The notes: generated by a model from the sequence alone, not told the origin. Counted from the stretch's first letter, positions 8,802 to 17,501 are shown. The stretch: DNA of 64,000 nucleotides from Actinoplanes sp. KI2 (GCF_025630775.1 NZ_JAOSZE010000051.1:1-64000); one strand, 5' to 3'. Program-made: numbers and translations.

Positions 8802-9283
8802 GAACGGGTCACCGGCAGGCCGGCGTCTCGCCACGCGGCGAAACCGCCGGCCAGGTCGGTGGCCCGGTGCAGGCCCAGATCCTGCAGCGCGGCCGCGGCC
8901 AGGCTGCTGGTGTATCCCTCCTGACAGGTGACGATCACCTCGAGGTCGTACCGGTCGGCGAACGGCAGCCGGGCGTCGCTGCGGGGGTCGAGCCGCCATT
9001 CGAGCACGTTGCGTTCGATGATCACGGCGCCCGGGATCTCGCCGAACTCGGCGCGCTGGGCGGCCGGCCGGATGTCGATCAGGATCGCGCCCCGGCCCAG
9101 GGCCTCGGCCGTCGCCCGCGGGCCGGCGCGGTGCAGCCGGGCGCGGGCGCCCGCCAGGATCTCGACGATGCCGGCCGAGCCGGGCGGCGGGGCATTCAAG
9201 GTGCCGTCCGAGCCGGGCGGCGGGGCATCCAAGGTGCCGTCCGAGCCGGCCGGCCCGGCCTTCGAGGTGCTCGCCGGAGTCAC
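8795..9283 (-). CDS. Rhodanese-domain protein
   Basis: 162 residues from GTG at 9283, which overlaps the cysteine dioxygenase stop (GTGA). A second GTG lies one codon earlier. Residues 1-36 are a low-complexity linker built from two 11-residue repeats (SDGTLNAPPPG type). Residues ~40-162 form a single rhodanese domain with the active-site loop CQEGYTS, nucleophile Cys120. Rhodaneses move sulfane sulfur or act on thiosulfate-like donors. Placed after cysteine dioxygenase, a role in handling sulfur from cysteine oxidation is likely (inference). A much longer upstream frame to 9685 is a shadow of the dioxygenase gene. Confidence 0.82.
   Translation of the reverse strand: MTPASTSKAGPAGSDGTLDAPPPGSDGTLNAPPPGSAGIVEILAGARARLHRAGPRATAEALGRGAILIDIRPAAQRAEFGEIPGAVIIERNVLEWRLDPRSDARLPFADRYDLEVIVTCQEGYTSSLAAAALQDLGLHRATDLAGGFAAWRDAGLPVTRSQ
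9177..9242 (-). repeat. 33-bp tandem repeat inside the rhodanese gene
   Basis: Two direct 33-bp units at 9177-9209 and 9210-9242 differ at one base, and a third degenerate unit continues to about 9269. As 33 is a multiple of 3, the array encodes repeated 11-residue Pro/Gly-rich units in the N-terminal linker and can expand or contract without a frameshift. Confidence 0.9.
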
Positions 9284-9753
9284 CACTGCACTCCGGCCCG
9301 CTCGACGGTGAGCACCTCGAGGCCGCCGGCGCCCAGGCGGTAGCGGGTCATCGTGCTCAGCGCCGGACCGTACACGTGGATGCTCACCGCCGGCCGCGGC
9401 GAGCGGTTGGTGATCCGGTGGATGTGCCGGCTGCCGAACCGGCGGCCGGCGCCCTCGCCCAGCTCGCGGGCGGTGACCCGGGCGGCGCCACCGGCCGGGA
9501 TCGTGACGGTGTCCTCGGTGAGCGTGCCGGCGAAGACGTGGAACGCGCCCGCCGAACCACCGTGGTCGTGCAGGTCGGTGCCCTGGCCGGGCAGCCAGGT
9601 GAGCAGCCAGGCCTCGTGGTCGTCGGCCGCGTGCAGGCGGTGGTACCACCGGTTGACCGGGTTGAAGCGTGGCGCCACCGGCCACTGCTCGGGGTCGGCG
9701 GCGTAGCGGGCGGCGAGGGCGAGATGGTCGAGGCGAAGGTCGACGGCGGTCAC
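9280..9753 (-). CDS. Cysteine dioxygenase
   Basis: 157 residues of cupin type. The iron ligands are visible as LHDHGG (His62 and His64) and IHRITN (His112), matching the bacterial thiol dioxygenase pattern. The enzyme oxidises cysteine with O2 to cysteine sulfinate in the cytoplasm. I chose GTG at 9753 because GAGGAG stands 6 bases ahead of it; an in-frame ATG at 9777 would add eight residues with a poorer ribosome site. The rhodanese gene overlaps the 3' end by 4 bases. 3-mercaptopropionate dioxygenase activity cannot be excluded. Confidence 0.85.
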   Translation of the reverse strand: MTAVDLRLDHLALAARYAADPEQWPVAPRFNPVNRWYHRLHAADDHEAWLLTWLPGQGTDLHDHGGSAGAFHVFAGTLTEDTVTIPAGGAARVTARELGEGAGRRFGSRHIHRITNRSPRPAVSIHVYGPALSTMTRYRLGAGGLEVLTVERAGVQW

Positions 9754-9778
9754 GGGAGCTCCTCGGTTTGCATACATT

Positions 9779-9800
9779 GCCTATCAGTCCTATAGGTTTA
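9779..9800. promoter_or_regulatory. AT-rich promoter/operator candidate for the dioxygenase operon
   Basis: An AT-rich island directly upstream of the dioxygenase holds the palindrome CCTATAGG at 9789-9796 with a related CCTATC half-site at 9780-9785. It is the only AT-rich stretch near the start. Which regulator binds is unknown. Confidence 0.35.
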
Positions 9801-9908
9801 TCGCCACAATGCGGCCAAGGCTAGTCCTCGGCACGGCAGGTTGGGCGGAAAGTCAGCCGATCAGTGTCGCGGAGCGCGAAAAACCCTGGTCAGCTGAGAC
9901 AACGAGCG

Positions 9909-9925
9909 CTGGCGCAGTGCGCCAG
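9909..9925. promoter_or_regulatory. 17-bp perfect palindrome
   Basis: CTGGCGCA-G-TGCGCCAG, 8+1+8 bases with no mismatch, stands alone in the long non-coding interval. The near-absent loop favours a protein-binding site over an RNA terminator. No partner regulator is adjacent. Confidence 0.4.
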
Positions 9926-10538
9926 ATCGGTCGCCAGGTCGGCGACGAGAGGGATACCCGTCCGCTGCATGACGCTCATCGTGACGCGGTGGGTGATCAG
10001 TGGTCAAACCCGTTCCGTGATGTGGGAGGCGGCCCAGCCGTCGGCCGGACTCGGATCCGGCGGGACGCGACCTTGATGGCGAGGGCTCGGATTGATCGGC
10101 CCGAGGCACCTCGCGCAATTTCCGAGTCGAATTCGAGATGGCGGAGATGCCCGAACGGCGGCTGATGCGGATAAATCCGGACACATGACGAGCAATTCCG
10201 TCGCAAGCAGTCGCGGATCGCCGGAAGGCGCCCCAACACCCCGGTGAACAGCATGATCATCCAGGTCCAGTGGTCGATCCTGAAAGAAGCTCGTGGTACT
10301 TTGCCTCTTTCTGATCAAGGCGAAAGTCCGCCCTCCGCAATCGCGCCGACACGCTGTGTCGTCGAAATTGGACTTTGAATCACCGGATCGGTTCGCGGCC
10401 TCAGCCGTTAAGGCGGAAAACCCGTCGGCCGGGTCTCCTCGAATCGAGAAAGCTATATCGTGACGGGCGCCGCCGAGAACCGGTGCCGGAGGCTACCTCG
10501 CCCACACCTCCGACCCCACGACCAACGAGGACGGACAC

Positions 10539-11759
10539 GTGTTGAAGTCACGCCGCGGCCTGCTGGCCGCCGGCCTTGCGGTCGCCGTGGTCGGCGCCTT
10601 GGGCGTCGCCTCGACCCTGAATGCGAGCGCGGATCAGATTGCCGGTAGCGATCCGATTGCGAGCGTCGATCCGACTGCGAGCGTCGATCCGACCGCGAGC
10701 ACGGATCCGGATTCGAGCGCTCCCGATCAGGCGCTGGCCCCTGCCGCCCCGGCCGACTCCGCCAACGCCGAGGACATCGAGACGCCGCCCCCGCTGCTGC
10801 CCTGGGGCGCGCACCCGGAAGAAGTGAGCGTGGGCGCGGACGGCGCGAGCTCCCAGGCGCTGCGGTTGGGCGGTTTCGACGCCGCCGCCAACGACACGAG
10901 CGGCGCGACGGAGCCGGTAGGCCGATACGCGCCGAAGGGCCGCTGGGCGAGGGGCAATAGGTACCTGCAGACCGAGACAACCGACATCGTGCCGCCCGCG
11001 CCCCCGCCGACGGCGAGCGCCCCGGCGCCCGTGCCCAGCGGCTCGCCCGGCGACCCTACGGTCAACTTCATGTACAACGTCGGATCGCAGGCCGCCGAGT
11101 CGGACGGCGTCTACACCAACGTCTATATCGCCAAGCCGAAGCTGGACTCGGCCGACTACCACTCGCTCGGCGAGATGGCGTTGCAGTCGGCCGACACCAA
11201 GCAGACCGTCGAGGTCGGCTGGACCGTCGACCGTATCGTCAACGGCGACTCCGACCCGCACCTGTTCGTCTTCCACTGGATCAACAACGAGGCCACCTGC
11301 TACAACGGCTGCGGCTTCGTGCAGTACAGCAAGACCATCAAGCCGGGTGACACGCTCGCGCAGGACACCACCAAGAAGTTCGGCATCCAGTACTTCAACG
11401 GCGCCTGGTGGATCGCGTTCGACACGGAGTGGGTCGGCTACTTCCCGGAGCAGCTGTGGAACAACGCGGGCACCAAGTTCAACCGATCCGGCATGGTCCA
11501 GGTCTACGGTGAGGTGGCTGCCTCGACTCCCACGCCGTGCAAGCGTACCGAGATGGGCAACGGCGTCCCGGCCGAAAAGAAGGACAGCCCGTCGGCGTAC
11601 ATGGCGAGCATCTCGTACCTGAACGGCCCGACCGTGGACATGTACATGCGCACGAGCACCCCGGTCTACCCGCTGTACATCCTGAGTACCCGGTCGTTCC
11701 GGTACGGCGGGGACGGCTGTCCCCCGCCGTCGCCCTCACCCAGTCCGTCTTCCTCCTGA
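10539..11759 (+). CDS. Secreted neprosin-like (DUF239) protein
   Basis: 406 residues from GTG at 10539. Residues 1-31 are a Sec signal (KSRR, then a long hydrophobic run, ending near LNASA). A linker of Asp-Pro-Thr-Ala-Ser repeats follows (about 32-65). The C-terminal part from about residue 170 has the features of the neprosin/DUF239 domain: TVEVGWTVD with a glutamate in the expected place, paired cysteines in CYNGCGF, and TEMGNG. Neprosins are glutamic peptidases, so an extracellular protease is possible, but the second catalytic glutamate is not certain. The protein ends in a Pro-Ser tail. Monocistronic, with a strong terminator 14 bp downstream. Confidence 0.7.
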   Translation: MLKSRRGLLAAGLAVAVVGALGVASTLNASADQIAGSDPIASVDPTASVDPTASTDPDSSAPDQALAPAAPADSANAEDIETPPPLLPWGAHPEEVSVGADGASSQALRLGGFDAAANDTSGATEPVGRYAPKGRWARGNRYLQTETTDIVPPAPPPTASAPAPVPSGSPGDPTVNFMYNVGSQAAESDGVYTNVYIAKPKLDSADYHSLGEMALQSADTKQTVEVGWTVDRIVNGDSDPHLFVFHWINNEATCYNGCGFVQYSKTIKPGDTLAQDTTKKFGIQYFNGAWWIAFDTEWVGYFPEQLWNNAGTKFNRSGMVQVYGEVAASTPTPCKRTEMGNGVPAEKKDSPSAYMASISYLNGPTVDMYMRTSTPVYPLYILSTRSFRYGGDGCPPPSPSPSPSSS

Positions 11760-11772
11760 GGTTCTCTGTGAC

Positions 11773-11808
11773 GCGATGCCCGGTCCCGGCGAGGGGACCG
11801 GGCATCGC
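11773..11808. terminator. Strong stem-loop terminator
   Basis: A perfect 15-bp GC-rich stem, GCGATGCCCGGTCCC at 11773-11787 paired with 11794-11808, closes a 6-base loop. It lies 14 bp after the neprosin-like gene. There is no T tract, as is usual for terminators in high-GC actinobacteria. Confidence 0.85.
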
Positions 11809-11879
11809 CCTGTCTGCGCTCCGAGCGGCTCCGGTCGAACCGGCTTCACCATGACGGTGTACAAGTGGGTGGCAGACGG

Positions 11880-12425
11880 ATGCTGGCGAAGGGCAAGGCG
11901 CGGATGAGGCGACGGGTGAGTCCCGACGAGGAGCTGATGACCGCGCTCTACAACGAGCACTATGCGGTCCTGCTCAGCTTCGTCCTGCGCTATGTGCACG
12001 ACCGGCATCGCGCCGAGGACATGGTGCAGGAGACCCTGCTGCGGGCCTGGAAACACATCGATCACCTCGACACCGACCAGGGGCGCACCCGGTCGTACCT
12101 GCTGACCATCGCCCGCAACGTGGTGACCAACGCCTGGCGGGCCGAGCAGCGCCGCCCGCATCTGGTGGCGGACGAGCACGCGGTCGACACCATGCCGGTC
12201 GAGGACAACGTCGACCAGCTCGTCGAGGGCTGGCTGGTGTCCGAGGCGCTGGAGCGGCTGTCCGTCGATCACCAGGCCGTGGTCCGGGCCATGTACTACG
12301 AGGGGCAGAGCGTGGCGGAGACCGCCCGGCGGTTGTCCGTGCCCGAGGGAACGGTGAAGTCCCGGGCCTACTACGCGGTCCGGGCGTTGCGGACGGCGTT
12401 CGAGGAGATGGGGGTGCTGCGGTGA
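11880..12425 (+). CDS. ECF-subfamily RNA polymerase sigma factor
   Basis: 181 residues from ATG at 11880; a GTG at 11865 and an ATG at 11904 (MRRRVSPDEEL) are alternatives. Region 2 spans about residues 20-85 (FVLRYVHDRHRAEDMVQETLLRAWKH), and region 4 about 120-175 with a helix-turn-helix (SVAETARRLSVPEGTVKSR). Region 3 is missing, as in all ECF factors. The anti-sigma gene overlaps by 4 bases. The closest known type is SigL/SigK-like with a zinc anti-sigma. A GAACC element at 11837-11841 and GTGT at 11857 upstream could be part of an autoregulated promoter, but spacing is not convincing. Confidence 0.9.
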   Translation: MLAKGKARMRRRVSPDEELMTALYNEHYAVLLSFVLRYVHDRHRAEDMVQETLLRAWKHIDHLDTDQGRTRSYLLTIARNVVTNAWRAEQRRPHLVADEHAVDTMPVEDNVDQLVEGWLVSEALERLSVDHQAVVRAMYYEGQSVAETARRLSVPEGTVKSRAYYAVRALRTAFEEMGVLR

Positions 12426-13132
12426 ACCCCGATCACGACGACCTGCGCCGCCTGCTCGGCGGCTACCTGCTCGGCGGCCTCGACGACGCGGACACCGATC
12501 GGCTCGACGAGCACCTGCGCGACTGCGACGAGTGCCGCGACGAGCTGGAGCGGCTGGCGCCCGTACCGGAGCTGTTGCAACGCCTGCCCGACGCCCAGCG
12601 CGCGTTCCCCGGCGGAGCGCTACCACCGATCAGCATGTCCGCCCGGCCGAGCCCGGAGAACGTGGAGGGCCTGCTGCGCCGGATGCGGGTCGAGCGCTCC
12701 CGGGAGAACCGGATGGCCCGGGTCCGCTGGCTGGCCGCGGCCGCCGTGGTGGTGGTCGCCGCGGTGATCGGGGTCGGGGTGATCCGCACCAACCGGGAGA
12801 GTCAGACCCCGCAGGTGCTGCCCAGCCCGCAGCTGGTGACCGCGCAGTTCGAGCCGGCCGAGGGCAGCGGACTGTCCGGCCAGGCGGTCTTGACCCCGAA
12901 GACGTGGGGCGTCTCGGTGGCACTGGACGTGACCAAGCTGCGCGGCGAGGGCCCGTTCCTCTGCCAGGTTCGCAGCATGCGCGGCGAGGTCCAGCAGGCG
13001 GCCGCCTGGGGGCCGACCCCGACCGGCAACGCCAAGGTGATCGGGGCCAGCTCGTTCCAGATCAGCGACGTGCAGTCGGTGACCGTGGCCGATCACGATG
13101 GTCACCCGCTCGGCACCGCGAACGTGGATTAG
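12422..13132 (+). CDS. Zinc-binding membrane anti-sigma factor
   Basis: 236 residues. The N-terminal cytoplasmic domain carries the HxxxCxxC signature (His31, Cys35, Cys38) of zinc anti-sigma factors. A membrane helix lies at about 101-119 (WLAAAAVVVVAAVIGVGVI), and the C-terminal ~115 residues are outside the membrane and resemble RskA-type sensor domains. It should hold the ECF factor inactive until an envelope signal triggers its release (family knowledge). Start GTG at 12422 overlaps the sigma stop. The stop overlaps that of the converging aldo/keto reductase. Confidence 0.88.
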   Translation: MNPDHDDLRRLLGGYLLGGLDDADTDRLDEHLRDCDECRDELERLAPVPELLQRLPDAQRAFPGGALPPISMSARPSPENVEGLLRRMRVERSRENRMARVRWLAAAAVVVVAAVIGVGVIRTNRESQTPQVLPSPQLVTAQFEPAEGSGLSGQAVLTPKTWGVSVALDVTKLRGEGPFLCQVRSMRGEVQQAAAWGPTPTGNAKVIGASSFQISDVQSVTVADHDGHPLGTANVD

Positions 13133-13989
13133 CCCAGCTCGGCGAGGTCCTTCTCGGTCAGCTGCAACCGGCCCGCCGCGAGATTCTCCTCGAGGTGCGC
13201 CGGCGAGCCGGTGCCCGGGATGATCGCGATGTTCGGCGACCGGGCCAGCAGCCAGGCCAGCGCGACCTGCTGTGCGGTCGTGCCGTGCCGGTCGGCCACC
13301 TCGGCGAGCCGCTCGGCCGTCAGCGGCCGGAACCCGCCGCCGACCGGGAAGAACGGGACGTACGCGATCCCGGCTTCGGCGCACGCGTCGATCAGCGGAT
13401 CGTCGTCGCGGTCGGCGATGTTGTAGAGGTTCTGCACGCAGACGATGTCGGCGAGGCCGCGGGCCCGGTCGAAGTGCGCGCGGCCGACGTTGGAGATGCC
13501 GAGATGCCGGATCAGACCCTCGGCGCGCAGCGACATCAGGGTCTCCAGCGCCGTCTCGTACTCGGCGCCGTCGTGTCCCCGATCGTCGATCCGCAGGTTG
13601 ACCACGTCCAGCCGGTCCACGCCGAGCGACCGGAGGTTCGCCTCGACCCCGCGGCGCAGCCCGTCCGGGGTGAGTCCGCGCCGCTCGGCGGCCGGGAGGT
13701 CGATGTCGTCGCCCTCGACGAGCGCACCGACCTTGGTGACAATGACCAGATCCTGCGGGTACGGGTGCAGCGCGGCCCGGATCAACTCGTTGGCCGACAC
13801 CCCGTCCCGCGCGTAGTAGTACGACGTGTCGAGGTGGTTGACCCCGAGTTCCACGGCCCGCCGCAGGACCGTGAGCGCGGTGTCCCGGCCGGGCCGGTCG
13901 CCCCTCGGCCACCCGGTGAGCCGCATGGTCCCGTACCCGATCCGGTTGATCGGCAGATCTCCGCCAAAAGCCCATTGTTCGTTCGTCAC
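13129..13989 (-). CDS. Aldo/keto reductase
   Basis: 286 residues, slightly short for the family, from GTG at 13989 with AGGA ahead of it. The barrel motifs are present: LDTSYYYARDG (catalytic Asp and Tyr), VIVTKVG (catalytic Lys) and GISNVGRAHF. The fourth tetrad position, normally His in LxxHxPD, reads VNLRIDD with Arg. It would reduce aldehydes or ketones with NADPH. It follows the four-gene sugar importer on the same strand with a 4-bp gap, so it may act on the imported sugar (inference). Upstream in-frame codons to 14049 overlap the permease gene and lack a ribosome site. Confidence 0.85.
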   Translation of the reverse strand: MTNEQWAFGGDLPINRIGYGTMRLTGWPRGDRPGRDTALTVLRRAVELGVNHLDTSYYYARDGVSANELIRAALHPYPQDLVIVTKVGALVEGDDIDLPAAERRGLTPDGLRRGVEANLRSLGVDRLDVVNLRIDDRGHDGAEYETALETLMSLRAEGLIRHLGISNVGRAHFDRARGLADIVCVQNLYNIADRDDDPLIDACAEAGIAYVPFFPVGGGFRPLTAERLAEVADRHGTTAQQVALAWLLARSPNIAIIPGTGSPAHLEENLAAGRLQLTEKDLAELG

Positions 13990-13993
13990 GGTC

Positions 13994-15013
13994 CTAGTTA
14001 ACCCGGCGAAGCTTGACCAGATACGTCTGGGCGACCACGACCAGGGCAAGGAACGCGCCGCTGATCACCTGCTGCCAGTTGCTGTTGATGTTGCCGACCT
14101 GGTTGATCAGGTTCTGGATCACGCCGAGCAGCAGCACGCCCGAGACGGTGCCGGCGATCGTGCCGGCGCCGCCGGTGAGCAGCGTCCCGCCGATCACCAC
14201 GGCGGCGATCGCGTCCAGCTCCATGCCGGTGCCGAGGACCGTGACGCCGGAGCCGAGCTTGGCCGCGTTGATCGTCCCGGCCAGTCCGGCGAGCAGCCCG
14301 GACATCACGTACACCCCGATCCTGATCCGCCGGACCGGCACGCCCATCAGCGCCGCCGCGTCGGCACTGCCACCGACGGCGTAGACCGAGTGGCCGAACC
14401 GGGTGCGGGCGAGCAGCACCGTGCCGAGCACCACCAGCACGGCGGCCAGCCAGACCTGGTAGCCGAGGCCGAGGAACGAGCCGTTGCCGAACCGGAGGAA
14501 GGCCTCGTTCTTGACCAGGTAGGTGGTGGAGCCCTCGTCGCTGATCGCGCGCATCAACCCGCGAGCGCCGAGCAGCGCCGCGAGGGTGACGATGAAGGGC
14601 GCCATTCCCGTGTACGCGATCAGCGCGCCGTTGAGGAGGCCGATCGCCGCGCAGACCAGCAGCGGGACGGCGAACGCCGCGGCGAAGCCGTACTGCGAGG
14701 CCCAGGCCGCGAGCACCCCGCCGAGCACGTAGAGCGACCCGACCGAGAGGTCGATCCCGCCGGTGAGGATCACGAAGGTCATGCCGAGCGCGATCAGCAT
14801 CGGCGGCGCGGCCGCGACCAGGATCGTCGCGGTGTTGTCGAAGCTGCGGAAGTTCGGGAAGGCGAGGAAGGCGATCACCACGACGACGATCAGGACGGCG
14901 AGCGCGCCCTGCCGCTGGACGGTGCCGACGATCCGGTCGATGCGCTCGGCCTTGCGAACGTCCTCGACCGCGGCCGCGGGCGTCTCGGGGGCGGCGGCGA
15001 TTCCCATGGTCAC
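13994..15013 (-). CDS. yjfF: Sugar ABC transporter permease, YjfF-like
   Basis: 339 residues with 8-10 membrane segments. The conserved TGGIDLSVGS stretch near residue 85, NGALIAYTGMAPFIVTLAA, and the GGTLLTGGAGT loop mark the RbsC/YtfT/YjfF permease family. Start GTG at 15013 overlaps the preceding permease stop (GTGA). It forms the second half of the membrane channel with the next gene upstream. The order binding protein, ATPase, permease, permease matches the enteric ytfQ-ytfR-ytfT-yjfF galactofuranose system. Confidence 0.87.
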   Translation of the reverse strand: MTMGIAAAPETPAAAVEDVRKAERIDRIVGTVQRQGALAVLIVVVVIAFLAFPNFRSFDNTATILVAAAPPMLIALGMTFVILTGGIDLSVGSLYVLGGVLAAWASQYGFAAAFAVPLLVCAAIGLLNGALIAYTGMAPFIVTLAALLGARGLMRAISDEGSTTYLVKNEAFLRFGNGSFLGLGYQVWLAAVLVVLGTVLLARTRFGHSVYAVGGSADAAALMGVPVRRIRIGVYVMSGLLAGLAGTINAAKLGSGVTVLGTGMELDAIAAVVIGGTLLTGGAGTIAGTVSGVLLLGVIQNLINQVGNINSNWQQVISGAFLALVVVAQTYLVKLRRVN

Positions 15014-15975
15014 CGGGACTTCCTCTCTCGCGCCACGTAGACGGCGATCAGGATGATGACCGCCTGCGCGATCTCGGTCGTGGACGGTGGCAGGTTGTGT
15101 TTGATCATGGTGGCGATCACCAGCTGCATGAGCAGGGCGCCGGCCACCGTGCCGAGAACGCGTACCCGGCCGCCGGTGAGCGGGGTGCCGCCGACCACCA
15201 CCGCGGTGATCGCGGAGAGTTCGATCAGCAGGCCGACCGCCGAGGCGTCGCTGGACTGGATGCGGGCCACCGACAGCAGGCCGGCGATCGAGGCGAGCAC
15301 CGAGCAGAGCACGTACACCGTGATCAGCACCCGCTTGACCGGGAGGCCGGCCAGCTCGGTCGCCGGGCGGTTGCCGCCGATCGCGAGCAGCCGGCGGCCG
15401 AAGACCGTGCGGCGCACCACGAACGCGACCACGAGCACCAGCGCCGCCGCGATCCAGACCAGGATCGGAATGCCGAACAGGTCGCCCGAGCCGAGCCGAA
15501 TGAAGTTCGGGTCGTGGATGTCCTTGAGCTGGCCGCCGCTGATCACCACGGCGAGGCCGCGGCCGCCGACGAACAGCGCGAGCGTGGCGACGATCGGCTG
15601 CAGGCCGACCTTGGCCACCAGCACGCCGTTGATCAGGCCGACCGCGACACCGGCGAGCAGCGACACGACGATGGCGGCGACCACCCCGTACCCGAGATAG
15701 AGCGGGATGAGCGCGGCGGCCAGCGCCATCACCGAGCCCACCGACAGGTCGATGCCCTCGGTGCCGATCACCAGCGCCATGCCGAGCGCGACGATCACGA
15801 TCGGCGCGACCTGGATCAGCTGGATGCGCAGGTTGCTCCAGGTCAGGAAGTACGGCGTGAAGAAGATGTTGTAGACGACCAGCAGGACGATCGCCAGGTA
15901 GACGCCGTACTTCGGCAGCCAGGCCTTGATCTTGCTGAGGTCTTTCCGGTCAAGGGCGACGGCCGCGGCGGTCAT
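15010..15975 (-). CDS. ytfT: Sugar ABC transporter permease, YtfT-like
   Basis: 321 residues, polytopic. The signature TEGIDLSVGSVMALAAAL (near residue 75) and NGVLVAKVGLQPIVATLA, followed by GGTPLTGGRVRV, place it in the RbsC/YtfT family. It is paralogous to the following permease gene. Start ATG at 15975 overlaps the ATPase stop by 4 bases, so expression is translationally coupled. It would pair with the YjfF-like subunit and the YtfR-like ATPase. Confidence 0.87.
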   Translation of the reverse strand: MTAAAVALDRKDLSKIKAWLPKYGVYLAIVLLVVYNIFFTPYFLTWSNLRIQLIQVAPIVIVALGMALVIGTEGIDLSVGSVMALAAALIPLYLGYGVVAAIVVSLLAGVAVGLINGVLVAKVGLQPIVATLALFVGGRGLAVVISGGQLKDIHDPNFIRLGSGDLFGIPILVWIAAALVLVVAFVVRRTVFGRRLLAIGGNRPATELAGLPVKRVLITVYVLCSVLASIAGLLSVARIQSSDASAVGLLIELSAITAVVVGGTPLTGGRVRVLGTVAGALLMQLVIATMIKHNLPPSTTEIAQAVIILIAVYVARERKSR

Positions 15976-17501
15976 TCGGAAACCTCCGGGGGTGCGGCCG
16001 CGGCGATCGTGGCCATGAGATCTTCGGTAGTGACGGAAGCGTCGGTGAGCGTGCCGACGACGACCCCGTCGCGCAGCACCACCACCCGGTCGGCGCCCTC
16101 GATCAGCTCCTCGGCGTCCGAGGAGACCAGCACGACCCCGAGCCCTTCGGCCGCGAGCTCGTCGATCAGCGACTGGACCTCGGCCTTCGCGCCGACGTCG
16201 ATGCCCCGGGTGGGCTCGTCCAGCAGCAGCACCTTGGGGCTGGTGGCGAGCAGGCGGGCGAGCAGCACCTTCTGCTGGTTGCCGCCGGACAGGTCGCCGA
16301 CGAGCTGGTCCGGGCTGGATGCCTTGATCCGCAGGCGGGTCATGTACTTGTCGACGATCGCGTCGATCCGGCTGTCCGAGACCAGGCCGAGGCGGGACAT
16401 CCGGGGCAGGACGGCGAGGGCGATGTTCTCGCGTACGGAGAGACCCGCCACGATCCCCTCGGCCTTGCGATCCTCCGGTTGCACGGCGATGCCCGCCTTG
16501 ACCGCTCGCACGGTGCTCGGCTTCCGCAGGGTCACGCCGTCGACCTGCACGTCCCCGCTGTCCAGCGGGTACGCCCCGCCGATCGCCTTGATCGTCTCGC
16601 TGCGGCCGGCGCCGAGCAGGCCACCGAGCCCGACCACCTCGCCCGGCCGCACGTCGAAGCTGATGTCGTGCAGCTTCCGGCGGCTGGTCAGCCCCTCCGC
16701 GCGCAGGATGGGCGCGGCGCCGGTGTCGGCGGTCTTCGCGGACGAGAACGCCGTCGCGCCGGACCGCCTGATCTCCGACATCTCGCGGCCGAGCATGAGC
16801 GCCACGAGACGGATCCGTTCGAGGTCGGCGAGCTTCCCGGTGTGCACCACCCGGCCGTCGCGCAGGATCGTGACGGCGTCGCAGATGCGGTAGAGCTCGT
16901 CGAGCCGGTGGCTCACGTAGACGATGCCGATGCCCCGCGTGTGCAGGTCGCGGATGACCCCGAACAGCGTCTCCACCTCGCGCGGCTCCAGCGACGAGGT
17001 GGGCTCGTCCATGATCACGACCTTGGCGTCGATCATCACGGCCCGGGCCAGGGCGACCATCTGCTGGGCGCCGAGCGCGAGCGTGCCCAGCGGCAGCCGG
17101 ACGTCGGCGGTGACGCCGTAGCCGGCCAGGATCTCCCGGGCCTCGCGGTGCATCCGGCCCTCGTCCAGCAGGCCGAACCGGTTGCGCGGCTCCCGGCCGA
17201 GGAACAGGTTGTGCGCGACGCTCATCAGCGGGATGAGGTTGACTTCCTGGTAAATCGTGGAGATGCCGGCGTGCTGCGCGGCCATCGGCGTCGCGAACTG
17301 CGCCGACTGATCCTGATATCGCAGCTCACCGGAGTCCGGCTGGTAGACGCCGGTCAACACCTTGATCAAGGTCGACTTGCCGGCGCCGTTCTCGCCGACC
17401 AGCGCGTGCACCTCGCCCGGCTCCAGCCGGAACGACACCTCGTCGAGCGCCCGTACGCCGGGAAAGGTCTTCGAGACGTCGATGACTTCCAATAGCGCCA
17501 T
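15972..17501 (-). CDS. ytfR: Sugar ABC transporter ATPase with two nucleotide domains, YtfR-like
   Basis: 509 residues from ATG at 17501 with GAGGA ahead of it. Two ABC domains are fused in tandem, as in RbsA/MglA/YtfR. The first has Walker A GENGAGKST (36-44) and a signature loop degenerate to LALGAQQMVALARA. The second has a degenerate Walker A (GLLGAGRSE) but an intact LSGGNQQKVLLARLL signature. Only the first site has a full P-loop and only the second a full LSGGQ, the normal asymmetry of this family. The longer frame to 17768 runs into the binding-protein gene and was rejected. Confidence 0.92.
   Translation of the reverse strand: MALLEVIDVSKTFPGVRALDEVSFRLEPGEVHALVGENGAGKSTLIKVLTGVYQPDSGELRYQDQSAQFATPMAAQHAGISTIYQEVNLIPLMSVAHNLFLGREPRNRFGLLDEGRMHREAREILAGYGVTADVRLPLGTLALGAQQMVALARAVMIDAKVVIMDEPTSSLEPREVETLFGVIRDLHTRGIGIVYVSHRLDELYRICDAVTILRDGRVVHTGKLADLERIRLVALMLGREMSEIRRSGATAFSSAKTADTGAAPILRAEGLTSRRKLHDISFDVRPGEVVGLGGLLGAGRSETIKAIGGAYPLDSGDVQVDGVTLRKPSTVRAVKAGIAVQPEDRKAEGIVAGLSVRENIALAVLPRMSRLGLVSDSRIDAIVDKYMTRLRIKASSPDQLVGDLSGGNQQKVLLARLLATSPKVLLLDEPTRGIDVGAKAEVQSLIDELAAEGLGVVLVSSDAEELIEGADRVVVLRDGVVVGTLTDASVTTEDLMATIAAAAPPEVSE

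Larger units (their letters stand above)
9754..10538. other. Long non-coding interval
   Basis: About 785 bp lie between the dioxygenase operon and the secreted-protein gene. GC is visibly lower than in the neighbours, and the four short frames here overlap one another on both strands without recognisable protein character. Besides the promoter candidate at the left end, I see a 17-bp perfect palindrome at 9909-9925 and AT-rich patches near 10260-10460 that may carry the promoter of the downstream gene. The 5' side of that gene (about 10440-10530) is GC-rich and could fold, but matches no riboswitch I can name. Confidence 0.5.

Noticed and set aside
9809..10318. Four short frames of 70-118 codons on both strands
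   Set aside because: They overlap each other, lack ribosome sites and show no recognisable protein pattern.
10320..10538. Riboswitch upstream of the secreted protein (cyclic-di-AMP type considered)
   Set aside because: The stretch is foldable and such elements precede actinobacterial cell-wall genes, but I could not match the conserved core by eye.
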